The position numbers and the translations under genes were made by a program. Below, in pieces: positions 9,490-17,642 of a DNA stretch of 64,000 bases; position 1 is the first letter of the stretch; each line of letters starts with the position of its first letter. This DNA is from Bacteroidaceae bacterium (GTDB taxonomy: Bacteria; Bacteroidota; Bacteroidia; Bacteroidales; Bacteroidaceae). The stretch lies in contig CABIXF010000016.1 in assembly GCA_902362595.1 (NCBI GenBank), positions 1-64,000 of the forward strand, read 5' to 3'. The notes beneath the pieces were generated by a model. That model saw nothing but the letters and a program-made list of their open reading frames with translations, was not told the origin of the DNA and made no database searches.

Positions 9490-10488
9490 ATGATAGAGAA
9501 ACATATCGTACTCGAAGATATTGACCCGGTGATCTTCTATGGCGTGAACAATGCCAACATGCAAATGATCAAGGCCCTGTTTCCCAAGCTGCGGATTGTG
9601 GCGCGCGGAAACGTCATCAAAATCATGGGAGACGAGGAGGAAATGTGCGCTTTCGAAGAGGCCGTCCTGGCTCTGGAGAAGCACTGCGTACAGTACAACT
9701 CGCTCAACGAAGAAGTGATTCTGGACATCGTGAAGGGCAATGCCCCGAAAATTGAAAAGACGGGTGATGCCATCGTGTTCAGTGTGACGGGCAAGCCGAT
9801 TACTCCGAGAAGTGAAAACCAGCTGAAGCTGGTGCGCGAATTCGAAAAGAATGACATGATTTTTGCCATCGGTCCGGCGGGTTCGGGAAAGACTTACACG
9901 GCCATCGCCCTGGCGGTACGGGCCCTGAAGAACAAGGAAATCAAGAAAATCATCCTCAGCCGTCCGGCCGTGGAAGCGGGCGAGAAACTGGGATTCCTGC
10001 CCGGCGACATGAAGGACAAGATTGACCCTTACCTGCAACCACTGTATGATGCGCTTCAGGACATGATTCCGGCGGCCAAGCTGAAGGAATACATGGAACT
10101 GAACGTCATCCAAATTGCACCGCTGGCCTTCATGCGCGGACGTACGCTGAACGACGCAGTGGTCATCCTGGACGAAGCGCAAAACACCACCACCCAGCAA
10201 ATCAAGATGTTTCTCACCCGAATGGGCATGAACACCAAGATGATTGTGACGGGCGACATGACGCAGATTGACCTTCCCGCCTCGCAGACTTCGGGACTCG
10301 TGCAGGCCATGAAAATCCTGAAAGACGTGAAAGGTATCAGCTTCATCGAACTGAATAAGAAAGACATTGTCCGCCACAAACTGGTGACCCGCATCGTGGA
10401 AGCCTACGAGAAATTCGAGGAAAAAGAGAAAGCGGAAAGAAAACAACTGCGTGCTGCCAGAGAAGCCGAAAAGACTCCACAGGCATGA
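9490..10488 (+). CDS. phoH: PhoH family ATPase
   Basis: A cytoplasmic PhoH-type P-loop ATPase of 332 residues, thought to act in RNA metabolism. An N-terminal KH-like region precedes the ATPase core. Walker A is GPAGSGKT (128-135) and Walker B is VVILDEAQN (224-232). The C-terminus is a charged, helical tail rich in E, K and R. It is first in a same-strand run phoH-purC-ubiE-aroE-hydrolase. Despite the name, no PHO-type box is visible upstream, and many bacterial PhoH proteins are not phosphate-regulated. Confidence 0.95.
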   Translation: MIEKHIVLEDIDPVIFYGVNNANMQMIKALFPKLRIVARGNVIKIMGDEEEMCAFEEAVLALEKHCVQYNSLNEEVILDIVKGNAPKIEKTGDAIVFSVTGKPITPRSENQLKLVREFEKNDMIFAIGPAGSGKTYTAIALAVRALKNKEIKKIILSRPAVEAGEKLGFLPGDMKDKIDPYLQPLYDALQDMIPAAKLKEYMELNVIQIAPLAFMRGRTLNDAVVILDEAQNTTTQQIKMFLTRMGMNTKMIVTGDMTQIDLPASQTSGLVQAMKILKDVKGISFIELNKKDIVRHKLVTRIVEAYEKFEEKEKAERKQLRAAREAEKTPQA

Positions 10489-10527
10489 ACATAACGAATC
10501 CTATTCATTACTAAACATAACAAGACA

Positions 10528-11475
10528 ATGAGCAAAGCATTAACAAAAACAGACTTCCACTTTCCTGGACAGAAAAGTGTGTATCACGGAAAAGTACGTG
10601 ATGTGTACAACATCAACGATGAAAAGTTAGTAATGGTTGCTACCGACCGTATCTCGGCATTCGATGTCGTGCTACCGGAAGGTATCCCTTATAAAGGACA
10701 GATGCTGAACCAGATTGCAGCTAAATTCCTGGACGCTACCACAGACATCTGCCCGAACTGGAAACTGGCTACTCCCGACCCGATGGTTACCGTGGGTGTG
10801 ATGTGCCAGGGATTCCCAGTAGAAATGATTGTACGCGGCTACCTTTGCGGAAGCGCATGGCGTGCCTACAAGGGCGGCGCGCGTGAAATCTGCGGTGTAC
10901 GTCTGCCGGAAGGCATGAGAGAAAACGAGAAATTCCCTCATCCGATTATCACTCCGACCACCAAGGCCGAAATGGGTATGCACGACGAAGATATCTCTAA
11001 AGAAGAAATTCTGGCCAGAGGGTTGGCTACTCCGGAAGAATATGCCATCCTGGAGAAATATACACTGGCTTTGTTCGAACGCGGTACGCAGATGGCGGCT
11101 GAACGTGGCCTGATTCTGGTAGACACGAAATATGAATTCGGAAAGCACAACGGCCAGATTTATCTGATGGACGAAATCCATACACCGGACTCCAGCCGTT
11201 ACTTCTACTCAGAAGGTTATCAGGAACGCTTCGAAAAGGAAGAACCGCAGAAGCAGCTTTCAAAGGAATTCGTACGCGAATGGCTGATGGCCAACGGCTT
11301 CCAAGGCAAGGAAGGCCAGCAGGTACCTGAAATGACTCCAGCCATCGTGGAATCTATCAGCGACCGCTACATCGAGTTGTTTGAGCACATCACAGGCGAA
11401 AGCTTCGTAAAAGGTGACACAGAAAACCTTGCCAAACGCATCGAAAAGAACGTAACAGACTATCTGATTCTTTAA
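10528..11475 (+). CDS. purC: Phosphoribosylaminoimidazole-succinocarboxamide synthase
   Basis: SAICAR synthase of purine biosynthesis, 315 residues, joining CAIR and aspartate with ATP. The family start [22 protein letters not shown] is clear, as is [14 protein letters not shown]. The protein is longer than the 240-residue E. coli enzyme and resembles the yeast-type form common in Bacteroidetes. It follows phoH by 39 bp. A strong hairpin at 11491-11533 just after the stop probably ends most transcription. Confidence 0.96.
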   Translation: MSKALTKTDFHFPGQKSVYHGKVRDVYNINDEKLVMVATDRISAFDVVLPEGIPYKGQMLNQIAAKFLDATTDICPNWKLATPDPMVTVGVMCQGFPVEMIVRGYLCGSAWRAYKGGAREICGVRLPEGMRENEKFPHPIITPTTKAEMGMHDEDISKEEILARGLATPEEYAILEKYTLALFERGTQMAAERGLILVDTKYEFGKHNGQIYLMDEIHTPDSSRYFYSEGYQERFEKEEPQKQLSKEFVREWLMANGFQGKEGQQVPEMTPAIVESISDRYIELFEHITGESFVKGDTENLAKRIEKNVTDYLIL

Positions 11476-11490
11476 TCGAAGAACTGACTG

Positions 11491-11533
11491 ATCTCCCTTT
11501 GTAGAATGATTTCCTTCATTCACAAAGGGAGAT
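11491..11533 (+). terminator. Hairpin between purC and ubiE
   Basis: A perfect 12-bp stem (11491-11502 with 11522-11533) continues inward, past a bulged A, with GAATGA/TCATTC around a 6-base loop. It begins 15 bases after the purC stop. No long T-run follows, so it may be a partial terminator or an mRNA 3'-end stabiliser. Confidence 0.65.
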
Positions 11534-11552
11534 TAACTTATTTGTCCCAACT

Positions 11553-11560
11553 TAACTTTG
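11553..11560 (+). promoter_or_regulatory. -7 promoter element immediately before ubiE
   Basis: TAACTTTG matches TAnnTTTG and ends only 5 bases before the ATG at 11566. If used, transcription would begin at or near the start codon, giving a leaderless or nearly leaderless mRNA. No good -33 element is seen. Confidence 0.45.
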
Positions 11561-11565
11561 CAGAC

Positions 11566-12306
11566 ATGTCTCATTATCCACAAGAAAATATCAAACCATA
11601 CAACGAAAAAGAGGGCAAGGCTGCCCAGGTAGAAAAAATGTTCGACCACATCGCTCCGGCCTACGACAACCTGAACCACCTGATGTCGTGGGGCATCGAC
11701 AAAAGCTGGCGACGGAAGGCTATCCGCTTGCTAAAGCCTTATCACCCGCAACACATCATGGATGTGGCTACCGGTACAGGAGACTTTGCCATTCAAGCCT
11801 GCCGGATGCTGCAACCGGCCGAACTGATTGGAACGGATATTTCAGAGGGCATGATGAACGTGGGACGTGAGAAAGTGAAACAGCTGGGACTTGACAAGCA
11901 AATATCTTTCGCCAAAGAAGACTGTACGGCACTCTCTTTCCCGGAAAACCGCTTTGACGCCATTACAGTGGCCTTTGGCATACGTAATTTTGAACATCTT
12001 GACCTGGGCCTGAAAGAGATGTACAGAGTGCTGGTGCCCGGCGGACACCTCGTCATTCTGGAACTGTCAGAACCGGAACATTTTCCCATGAAGCAAGGAT
12101 ATGCGATTTATTCCAAAATCGTAATCCCGGCACTGGGAAAACTTCTCTCGAAAGACCGAAGCGCCTATACCTATCTACCGCAATCCATCAAGGCTTTCCC
12201 GCAAGGAGAAATCATGCAGGAAATCATCCGAAAAGCCGGATTCAGCCAAGTGAAATTCCAACGGCTGACACTGGGGACATGCACTCTTTATTTTGCTACC
12301 AAATAA
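11566..12306 (+). CDS. ubiE: Demethylmenaquinone methyltransferase
   Basis: A SAM-dependent methyltransferase of 246 residues of the UbiE/MenG type, making menaquinone from demethylmenaquinone for anaerobic respiration. The SAM loop is [11 protein letters not shown]. The family blocks [21 protein letters not shown] and [11 protein letters not shown] are present. The frame stays open upstream to 11506, but that extension reads through the purC hairpin and a promoter element, so the ATG at 11566 ([13 protein letters not shown]) is preferred. aroE follows 17 bp after the stop. Confidence 0.94.
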   Translation: MSHYPQENIKPYNEKEGKAAQVEKMFDHIAPAYDNLNHLMSWGIDKSWRRKAIRLLKPYHPQHIMDVATGTGDFAIQACRMLQPAELIGTDISEGMMNVGREKVKQLGLDKQISFAKEDCTALSFPENRFDAITVAFGIRNFEHLDLGLKEMYRVLVPGGHLVILELSEPEHFPMKQGYAIYSKIVIPALGKLLSKDRSAYTYLPQSIKAFPQGEIMQEIIRKAGFSQVKFQRLTLGTCTLYFATK

Positions 12307-12323
12307 CTAAATTCTTTGAACCT

Positions 12324-13067
12324 ATGAGAAAATTTGGACTGATTGGTTATCCGCTTGGACATTCTTTCTCCAAGAACTTCTTCAATGAAAAATTCCATTC
12401 CGAAAATATTGATGCCGAATATGTAAACTTCGAAATTCCAAGCATCGAAGAACTGCCGCAAATTATCAAAACCAACCCTAACCTGGCAGGACTGAACGTG
12501 ACGATTCCTTACAAGGAAAAAGTGATTTCGTATCTGGACGAACTGGATAAGGACGCACAGGCAATCGGGGCTGTCAATGTCATCAAAATAGAGCATACCA
12601 AGGGGGGCCCAAAACTGATTGGCTATAATTCCGACATTATCGGGTTTGTCCGTTCTATCGAGGCCTTGCTGGAACCTTATCACAAAAAAGCGCTGATTCT
12701 GGGCACAGGCGGGGCTTCAAAAGCCATTCATCAGGGGTTGAAACAGCTGGGACTGGAAACGCTGTTCGTATCGCGCAGCAAACACAATGATGAAGTTATT
12801 ACGTACGAAGAAATTACACCTGAAATCATGCAGGACTACAAGGTCATCGTGAACTGTACGCCGGTGGGCATGTATCCGAAGGCCGACGAATGTCCGAATA
12901 TCCCTTACGAACTGCTGACTCCGCAACACCTGTTGTACGACCTGCTCTACAATCCGAACACCACGCTTTTCATGAAGAAGGGAAGTGACCAGGGAGCCAT
13001 CGTCAAAAACGGGCTGGAAATGCTCTTGTTGCAGGCTTTCGGGGCATGGGATATCTGGAACAGCTAA
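12324..13067 (+). CDS. aroE: Shikimate dehydrogenase
   Basis: NADP-dependent reduction of 3-dehydroshikimate to shikimate in the chorismate pathway, 247 residues. The N-terminal substrate domain has FGLIGYPLGHSFS, catalytic Lys64 in NVTIPYKEK, and Asp104 in GYNSD. The nucleotide domain has GTGGASKA. I chose the ATG at 12324 because the family starts at RKFGLIGYPLGHS; the open frame upstream overlaps the end of ubiE. Chorismate feeds menaquinone as well as aromatic amino acids, which fits the ubiE neighbour. Confidence 0.95.
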   Translation: MRKFGLIGYPLGHSFSKNFFNEKFHSENIDAEYVNFEIPSIEELPQIIKTNPNLAGLNVTIPYKEKVISYLDELDKDAQAIGAVNVIKIEHTKGGPKLIGYNSDIIGFVRSIEALLEPYHKKALILGTGGASKAIHQGLKQLGLETLFVSRSKHNDEVITYEEITPEIMQDYKVIVNCTPVGMYPKADECPNIPYELLTPQHLLYDLLYNPNTTLFMKKGSDQGAIVKNGLEMLLLQAFGAWDIWNS

Positions 13068-13091
13068 CCACAGACTCAATACCCATTTTCA

Positions 13092-14045
13092 ATGACCACA
13101 AAAAAGAAAATCCTCTGGTCGGCAGGCATCGTGATACTGCTGGTCGTGGGAATCGTCGTCGGGGGAGGTCTCTACCTGATTGACTTTGCGCTCCGCCCGG
13201 AAAACCGGGGGAAAAACATGGTGGAATCTGAAACTTTCATGCGAAAGGAATATCCTCAGATTGTCCAATGGCTGGACAGTCTGGAGGAACATCATGCGCT
13301 CCGGGATACGTTTATCCTCGCGCCCGACGGCATCCAGATGCATGCCTTTTATGCACACGCCTCCCGCCCTACTGCCCGCACGGCAATTATCGTACACGGT
13401 TATACGGACAATGCCATCCGCATGTTTCACATCGGGTATCTCTACAACCATTCGCTGGACTGTAATATCTTGTTGCCGGACTTGCGCTATGCGGGACTGA
13501 CGGAAGGGGATGCCATTCAGATGGGGTGGCTGGACCGGAAGGACGTGATGCAATGGATAGACGTAGCACCGGCTTTGTTCGGCGATTCCTTACAGGCGGT
13601 GGTGCATGGCATCTCTATGGGGGCGGCCACTAGCATGATGCTGTCGGGGGAAGCGACGCCCGACTACGTGACTTGCTTCGTGGAGGACTGCGGCTATACC
13701 AGTGTGTGGGACCAGTTCAGCAAGGAACTGAAAGGATTGTTCGGCTTGCCTCCTTTCCCGTTGCTCTACACGGCCAGCTGGATTTGCCAGCTACAGAACG
13801 GATGGAACTTTCAGGAGGCATCGGCTTTGTCGCAAGTGGCGAAATGCCGCAAGCCGATGCTGTTCATCCACGGTGACAACGATGACTTTGTACCGACGTG
13901 GATGGTGTATAAGCTTTATGAGGCCAAACCGGCTCCCAAAGAACTGTGGATTACGGAGGGTGTGGACCATGCCCATTCCTACAAGCTGTACCCGGACGAA
14001 TACACGGAACGGGTAAAGGCTTTTACGGAAAAATACTTACACTGA
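13092..14045 (+). CDS. Alpha/beta hydrolase, membrane-anchored
   Basis: A 317-residue alpha/beta hydrolase with one N-terminal membrane helix (about 8-30), so the catalytic domain probably sits in the periplasm. The nucleophile elbow is GISMGA with Ser175. HGDNDDFVP supplies the acid and GVDHAHSY the histidine, completing the triad. The layout resembles the YqkD/FrsA-like esterase group. The substrate is unknown. It is the last gene of the phoH-purC-ubiE-aroE run, 24 bp after aroE, and is followed by a strong bidirectional terminator. Confidence 0.88.
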   Translation: MTTKKKILWSAGIVILLVVGIVVGGGLYLIDFALRPENRGKNMVESETFMRKEYPQIVQWLDSLEEHHALRDTFILAPDGIQMHAFYAHASRPTARTAIIVHGYTDNAIRMFHIGYLYNHSLDCNILLPDLRYAGLTEGDAIQMGWLDRKDVMQWIDVAPALFGDSLQAVVHGISMGAATSMMLSGEATPDYVTCFVEDCGYTSVWDQFSKELKGLFGLPPFPLLYTASWICQLQNGWNFQEASALSQVAKCRKPMLFIHGDNDDFVPTWMVYKLYEAKPAPKELWITEGVDHAHSYKLYPDEYTERVKAFTEKYLH

Positions 14046-14117
14046 CTCTCAGAAGAAGGCGGTCTTGAAACAGAAGCTCTGAACAGGCCGACTTACAATT
14101 CCTAAATAATACCCTAA

Positions 14118-14178
14118 AAAAATCTCCTGCTTCAGTCCTCATTTATCTTCAATGAAAGGACGAAAGCAGGAGATTTTT
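14118..14178. terminator. Bidirectional terminator between hydrolase and nadE
   Basis: A perfect 15-bp inverted repeat (14118-14132 with 14164-14178) has A-rich and T-rich ends on both sides. It serves two convergent genes, 13092-14045 and 14271-16208. The rest of this 225-bp gap holds nothing I recognise. Confidence 0.85.
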
Positions 14179-14270
14179 ACGTTGGAATTCCAATTAATCA
14201 ATTATTGACTTTCACGATTTTATTTCTTTGAGAGGGATGCTTTCTGTGTATCTGTTTGCCTCTCTCCGAA

Positions 14271-16208
14271 TCAAGCCTGAAGTTCCTCACATTCTTTCAG
14301 CCACAACGCTGCACTGGCATCACTCGGCATACGCCAGTCGCCCCGTGGACTCAAGGAAACGGAACCGACTTTCGGACCGTCGGGCAAGCAAGAACGCTTG
14401 AACTGCTGGGCAAAGAAACGACGGTAGAAATTTGTCAGCCATTTCTTGATGGTCGTACTGTCGTACGTGCCGCGGAAAGCAATCTCAGCCAGATAGAAGA
14501 TTTTGGCCGGACGGAAGCCGAAACGCAGGAAATGGAACAGGAAGAAGTCGTGCAGCTCGTAAGGGCCCACCAAATCTTCGGTCTTCTGCTTGATGTTGCC
14601 GTTCTCGTCGGCTGGAATCAGTTCCGGACTGATTGGGGTATCAATGATGTCGAGCAGGGTATTGCGGGACAAAGTATCCACTCCCGTCTGTGCCACCCAA
14701 TTGACCAGATAACGAACCAAGGTCTTGGGGATGCTGGCATTCACGCCGTACATCGACATGTGGTCGCCGTTGTAGGTAGCCCATCCCAGGGCAAGCTCCG
14801 ACAGGTCGCCAGTACCGATGACCAGTCCGCCCAGCTTGTTGGCGTAATCCATCAGAATCTGCGTCCGCTCGCGAGCCTGTCCGTTTTCATAAGTCACATC
14901 GTGTACCGACATGTCCTGGCCAATATCTTGGAAATGCTGGATGCAGGCATCCTTGATGCTGATTTCCTTCGTTGTCACCTGCAGGGAACCCATCAGGGAA
15001 AGGGCATTGTGATACGTACGGTCGGTGGTTCCGAACCCCGGCATGGTCACACCCACGATTCCCTTCCGCGGCAAACCCAGCTTGTCGAAAGTCTTGACAC
15101 AGACCAACAAGGCCAGCGTGGAGTCCAGTCCCCCTGAAATACCCAATACGACGGTCTTGCAATGGGTATGCACCAGACGTTTGGCCAATCCGGCCACCTG
15201 AATGGAGAAGATTTCCTCGCAGCGCTCATCCAGCTGACGGCTGCCTGAAGGCACGAAAGGATGAGGTTCTATCGGACGGGTCAGACTCAGTTCACGCGAA
15301 GAAACCAGTTCCGTACTGACATGCTGTACGGGTATCTCCTGATGAGTCCGTACGCTGGCCGCAAACGTAGTGTTCACCAAGCGTTCCCCTCTCAGGCGTT
15401 CCACATCAATCTCACTGATGACCAGCTGTTCTTCGAAAGAGAAACGTTCGGAAGCGGCAAGCAGACTGCCGTTTTCGTAAATCAGGGCATTCCCCGCGAA
15501 AACCACGTCGGTAGTCGATTCACCAAAACCACAGGAAGAGAATACATATCCTGCCAGACACCGTGCCGACTGCTGTGCCAGCAAAGAACGGAGGTACTGG
15601 TGCTTGCAGATATTTTCCGTATCGGCCGACAGGTTGAAGATAATCTCGGCTCCTTTCAGCACCAGGGTAGAACTAGGGGGTACGGGCGCCCATACATCTT
15701 CGCAGATTTCTACGCCAAAGCAGACCTCCGGCGTATCGAAAAGCAAACGGGCACTCATGGGAACTACCTGTCCGCAGAGACGGACGGTGGTAGAATCGGG
15801 ATGAGCCACCGACGGAGTGAACCAACGCTGCTCATAAAATTCTTTATAGTTAGGAAGGTAAGTCTTAGGCACGAGTCCCAGAATCTTTCCCTTCTGAAAA
15901 ATCACCGCACAATTCATCAAAGTGGAATTCACCATGACTGGCATGCCGACAATGGAAATAATATCCAGCTGACGTGTGTTGTTGACTATCTGCATCAGGG
16001 CGAACTCTGCCTGCTCCAGCAACAAACTCTGGGCAAACAAATCCCCACAGGAATATCCGGTCAAATTTAACTCCGGAAAAACAATAATCTGCACACCTTT
16101 TCCATCGGCTATGACAATCTGTTTCTCTGTCTGCTGCGCATTAAACTTGCAGTCGGCCACCTTCACCGCCGGAATGGCTGAAGCCACTTTTACAAAACCA
16201 AATCTCAT
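14271..16208 (-). CDS. nadE: Glutamine-dependent NAD+ synthetase
   Basis: Final step of NAD synthesis, amidating deamido-NAD with ammonia from glutamine. The 645-residue protein has an N-terminal nitrilase-type glutaminase domain (FPELNLTGYSCGD, CFGVEICEDVW with the catalytic Cys) and a C-terminal synthetase domain with the P-loop SGGLDST. The frame is open upstream to 16301, but a -7 promoter at 16237-16244 lies inside that extension, and MRFGFVKVASA at 16208 is the natural start. It is monocistronic and convergent with the hydrolase gene. Confidence 0.95.
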   Translation of the reverse strand: MRFGFVKVASAIPAVKVADCKFNAQQTEKQIVIADGKGVQIIVFPELNLTGYSCGDLFAQSLLLEQAEFALMQIVNNTRQLDIISIVGMPVMVNSTLMNCAVIFQKGKILGLVPKTYLPNYKEFYEQRWFTPSVAHPDSTTVRLCGQVVPMSARLLFDTPEVCFGVEICEDVWAPVPPSSTLVLKGAEIIFNLSADTENICKHQYLRSLLAQQSARCLAGYVFSSCGFGESTTDVVFAGNALIYENGSLLAASERFSFEEQLVISEIDVERLRGERLVNTTFAASVRTHQEIPVQHVSTELVSSRELSLTRPIEPHPFVPSGSRQLDERCEEIFSIQVAGLAKRLVHTHCKTVVLGISGGLDSTLALLVCVKTFDKLGLPRKGIVGVTMPGFGTTDRTYHNALSLMGSLQVTTKEISIKDACIQHFQDIGQDMSVHDVTYENGQARERTQILMDYANKLGGLVIGTGDLSELALGWATYNGDHMSMYGVNASIPKTLVRYLVNWVAQTGVDTLSRNTLLDIIDTPISPELIPADENGNIKQKTEDLVGPYELHDFFLFHFLRFGFRPAKIFYLAEIAFRGTYDSTTIKKWLTNFYRRFFAQQFKRSCLPDGPKVGSVSLSPRGDWRMPSDASAALWLKECEELQA

Positions 16209-16236
16209 ATAATTTGTTATATATAAATAGACAGTG

Positions 16237-16244
16237 CAAAAATA
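16237..16244 (-). promoter_or_regulatory. -7 promoter element for nadE
   Basis: The minus strand reads TATTTTTG about 29 bases before the ATG at 16208. It decides the start codon, since longer alternatives would begin upstream of the promoter. Confidence 0.55.
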
Positions 16245-16331
16245 AACAATATTTACACATGCACCTACCTCGAAAGCGGAGATTTTAATAATCAAATACA
16301 AAGTAAAAAAAACAAAAAAGTAAAGATTCTA

Positions 16332-16362
16332 TTTGCAAACAGAAAAAATCTTTGTATATTTG
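16332..16362 (+). promoter_or_regulatory. Consensus promoter of perR-rubrerythrin
   Basis: TTTG at 16332-16335 and TATATTTG at 16355-16362 are separated by 19 bases, a near-perfect Bacteroides -33/-7 pair. The PerR-type box lies just downstream. Confidence 0.75.
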
Positions 16363-16376
16363 CCTTCGAATTAGAA

Positions 16377-16391
16377 TTGTAATAATTACAT
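16377..16391. promoter_or_regulatory. PerR/Fur-type operator
   Basis: TTGTAATAATTACAT is a 7-1-7 inverted repeat with one mismatch (perfect over the inner 6-1-6) and resembles the PerR box TTATAATNATTATAA. It lies 15 bases downstream of the -7 element and 16 bases before the perR ATG, a good position for autorepression. Confidence 0.65.
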
Positions 16392-16406
16392 AATTGAAAA
16401 ATAGAT

Positions 16407-16829
16407 ATGACAGCATACGAATACCTGCTCAACCACCACATCAAGCCATCTGTGCAGCGCATTGCCATCATGGATTATCTACTGAAACACAAAACTCATC
16501 CATGCATTGATGAAATCTATACGGCACTGTGCAAGGAAATTCCTACACTTTCAAAAACAACAGTGTACAATACACTGAAATTGTTTGTGGAACAGGGGGC
16601 GGCAAAAATGCTGACCATAGACGAAAAAAATGCCTGTTTCGACGGTGACATGCAACCGCACGCACATTTCCAGTGCAAGGTTTGCAATAAAATATACGAT
16701 ATGCCTGTCAAAGTACATCTTGAAGAAACAGAAGCATTCCTGAAAGACGGATTTATCGTAGAAGAAGTACATCAGTATTACAAAGGTATCTGTCCGGATT
16801 GCACAGAAAAAAACATAATCAATAACTAA
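16407..16829 (+). CDS. Fur-family regulator, PerR-like
   Basis: A 140-residue Fur-superfamily repressor. An N-terminal winged helix (about 8-65) precedes the dimer domain. The structural zinc site is C90/C93 (FQCKVC) and C129/C132 (CPDC), and HAH at 85-87 supplies metal ligands. Its place upstream of a rubrerythrin and the operator at 16377-16391 suggest a peroxide-sensing PerR rather than an iron-sensing Fur, but sequence alone cannot decide. The next gene starts 48 bp later with no promoter motif between, so the two are probably co-transcribed. Confidence 0.88.
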   Translation: MTAYEYLLNHHIKPSVQRIAIMDYLLKHKTHPCIDEIYTALCKEIPTLSKTTVYNTLKLFVEQGAAKMLTIDEKNACFDGDMQPHAHFQCKVCNKIYDMPVKVHLEETEAFLKDGFIVEEVHQYYKGICPDCTEKNIINN

Positions 16830-16877
16830 AAAACATAACTTATTAATATATAACTAACTACTTAAAATTTTAAACGT

Positions 16878-17429
16878 ATGAAAAAATTTATCTGTACTGT
16901 TTGTGGTTACATCTATGAAGGTGAAGCAGCTCCTGAAAAATGTCCGATGTGTAAAGCTCCTGCTTCTAAGTTCAAAGAACTGGAAGAAGCTGAAGGTGGC
17001 TTGCAGTTTGTAGACGAACACGTTATCGGCGTAGCTAAAGGTTGCGACGACGAAATGATTAAGGACCTGAACAACCACTTCATGGGTGAATGTACTGAAG
17101 TTGGTATGTACTTGGCCATGAGCCGTCAGGCTGACCGCGAAGGTTATCCGGAAGTTGCAGAAGCTTTCAAGCGCTATGCTTGGGAAGAAGCTGAACACGC
17201 TGCTAAATTCGCAGAATTGCTGGGTGACTGCGTATGGGATACTAAGACAAACCTTGAAAAGCGTATGAACGCTGAATGCGGCGCTTGCGAAGACAAGAAA
17301 CGTATCGCTACTCGCGCTAAACAGCTGAACCTGGATGCTATCCATGACACAGTTCATGAAATGGCTAAAGACGAAGCTCGTCACGGAAAAGGTTTCGAAG
17401 GTCTGTACAACAGATATTTCAAGAAATAA
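16878..17429 (+). CDS. Reverse rubrerythrin (NADH peroxidase)
   Basis: A cytoplasmic non-haem iron peroxidase of 183 residues that detoxifies hydrogen peroxide in anaerobes. The rubredoxin-like centre is at the N-terminus (C6, C9, C22, C25), the reverse of classical rubrerythrin. The ferritin-like diiron domain follows, with EEAEHAAKF and DEARHGKGF. Codon use is strongly biased (GCT, GAA, AAA), which suggests high expression. It follows the PerR-like gene by 48 bp and ends at a strong terminator. Confidence 0.93.
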   Translation: MKKFICTVCGYIYEGEAAPEKCPMCKAPASKFKELEEAEGGLQFVDEHVIGVAKGCDDEMIKDLNNHFMGECTEVGMYLAMSRQADREGYPEVAEAFKRYAWEEAEHAAKFAELLGDCVWDTKTNLEKRMNAECGACEDKKRIATRAKQLNLDAIHDTVHEMAKDEARHGKGFEGLYNRYFKK

Positions 17430-17453
17430 TTGAAAGCACTGACTTTCATTACA

Positions 17454-17499
17454 AAAGAGAGAGACCACCTCGACCCACGAGGATGGTCTCTCTTTTTTT
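17454..17499 (+). terminator. Rho-independent terminator after rubrerythrin
   Basis: AAAGAGAGAGACCA (17454-17467) pairs with TGGTCTCTCTTT (17484-17495), with an inner CCTCG/CGAGG stem, and a run of T residues ends at 17499. It begins 25 bases after the stop codon. Confidence 0.9.
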
Positions 17500-17518
17500 C
17501 ATATCCACTCCGCTTCAG

Positions 17519-17623
17519 TTCTTTCAGGAGAATACCAGAGTACTTTAAAGAAAGTACCCGCAGTAGTTCTTTGGCTGTACTGGAGTGCTTCTTTGAAAGT
17601 TCTGGAATATTTCTTTAAAAGTA
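17519..17623. repeat. 22-bp-period palindromic array, 5 units, TACTT/AAGTA arms
   Basis: Sixteen-base units start at 17519, 17541, 17564, 17586 and 17608 (steps 22, 23, 22, 22). The second is TACTT-TAAAGA-AAGTA, a perfect 5-bp-arm palindrome. The others are diverged, for example TGCTT-CTTTGA-AAGTT and TATTT-CTTTAA-AAGTA. Linkers are 6 bp (7 once). It lies between the rubrerythrin terminator and the convergent 3' end of the DUF418 gene. The 5-6-5 plus 6 layout is that of the AAACG arrays at 3723 and 39178, with different arms. Confidence 0.7.
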
Positions 17624-17642
17624 GGAGAAAAATATAACTTGA

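Noticed and set aside
9487-10446. Antisense open frame opposite phoH
   Set aside because: The sense strand has complete Walker motifs; the antisense frame has no family features.
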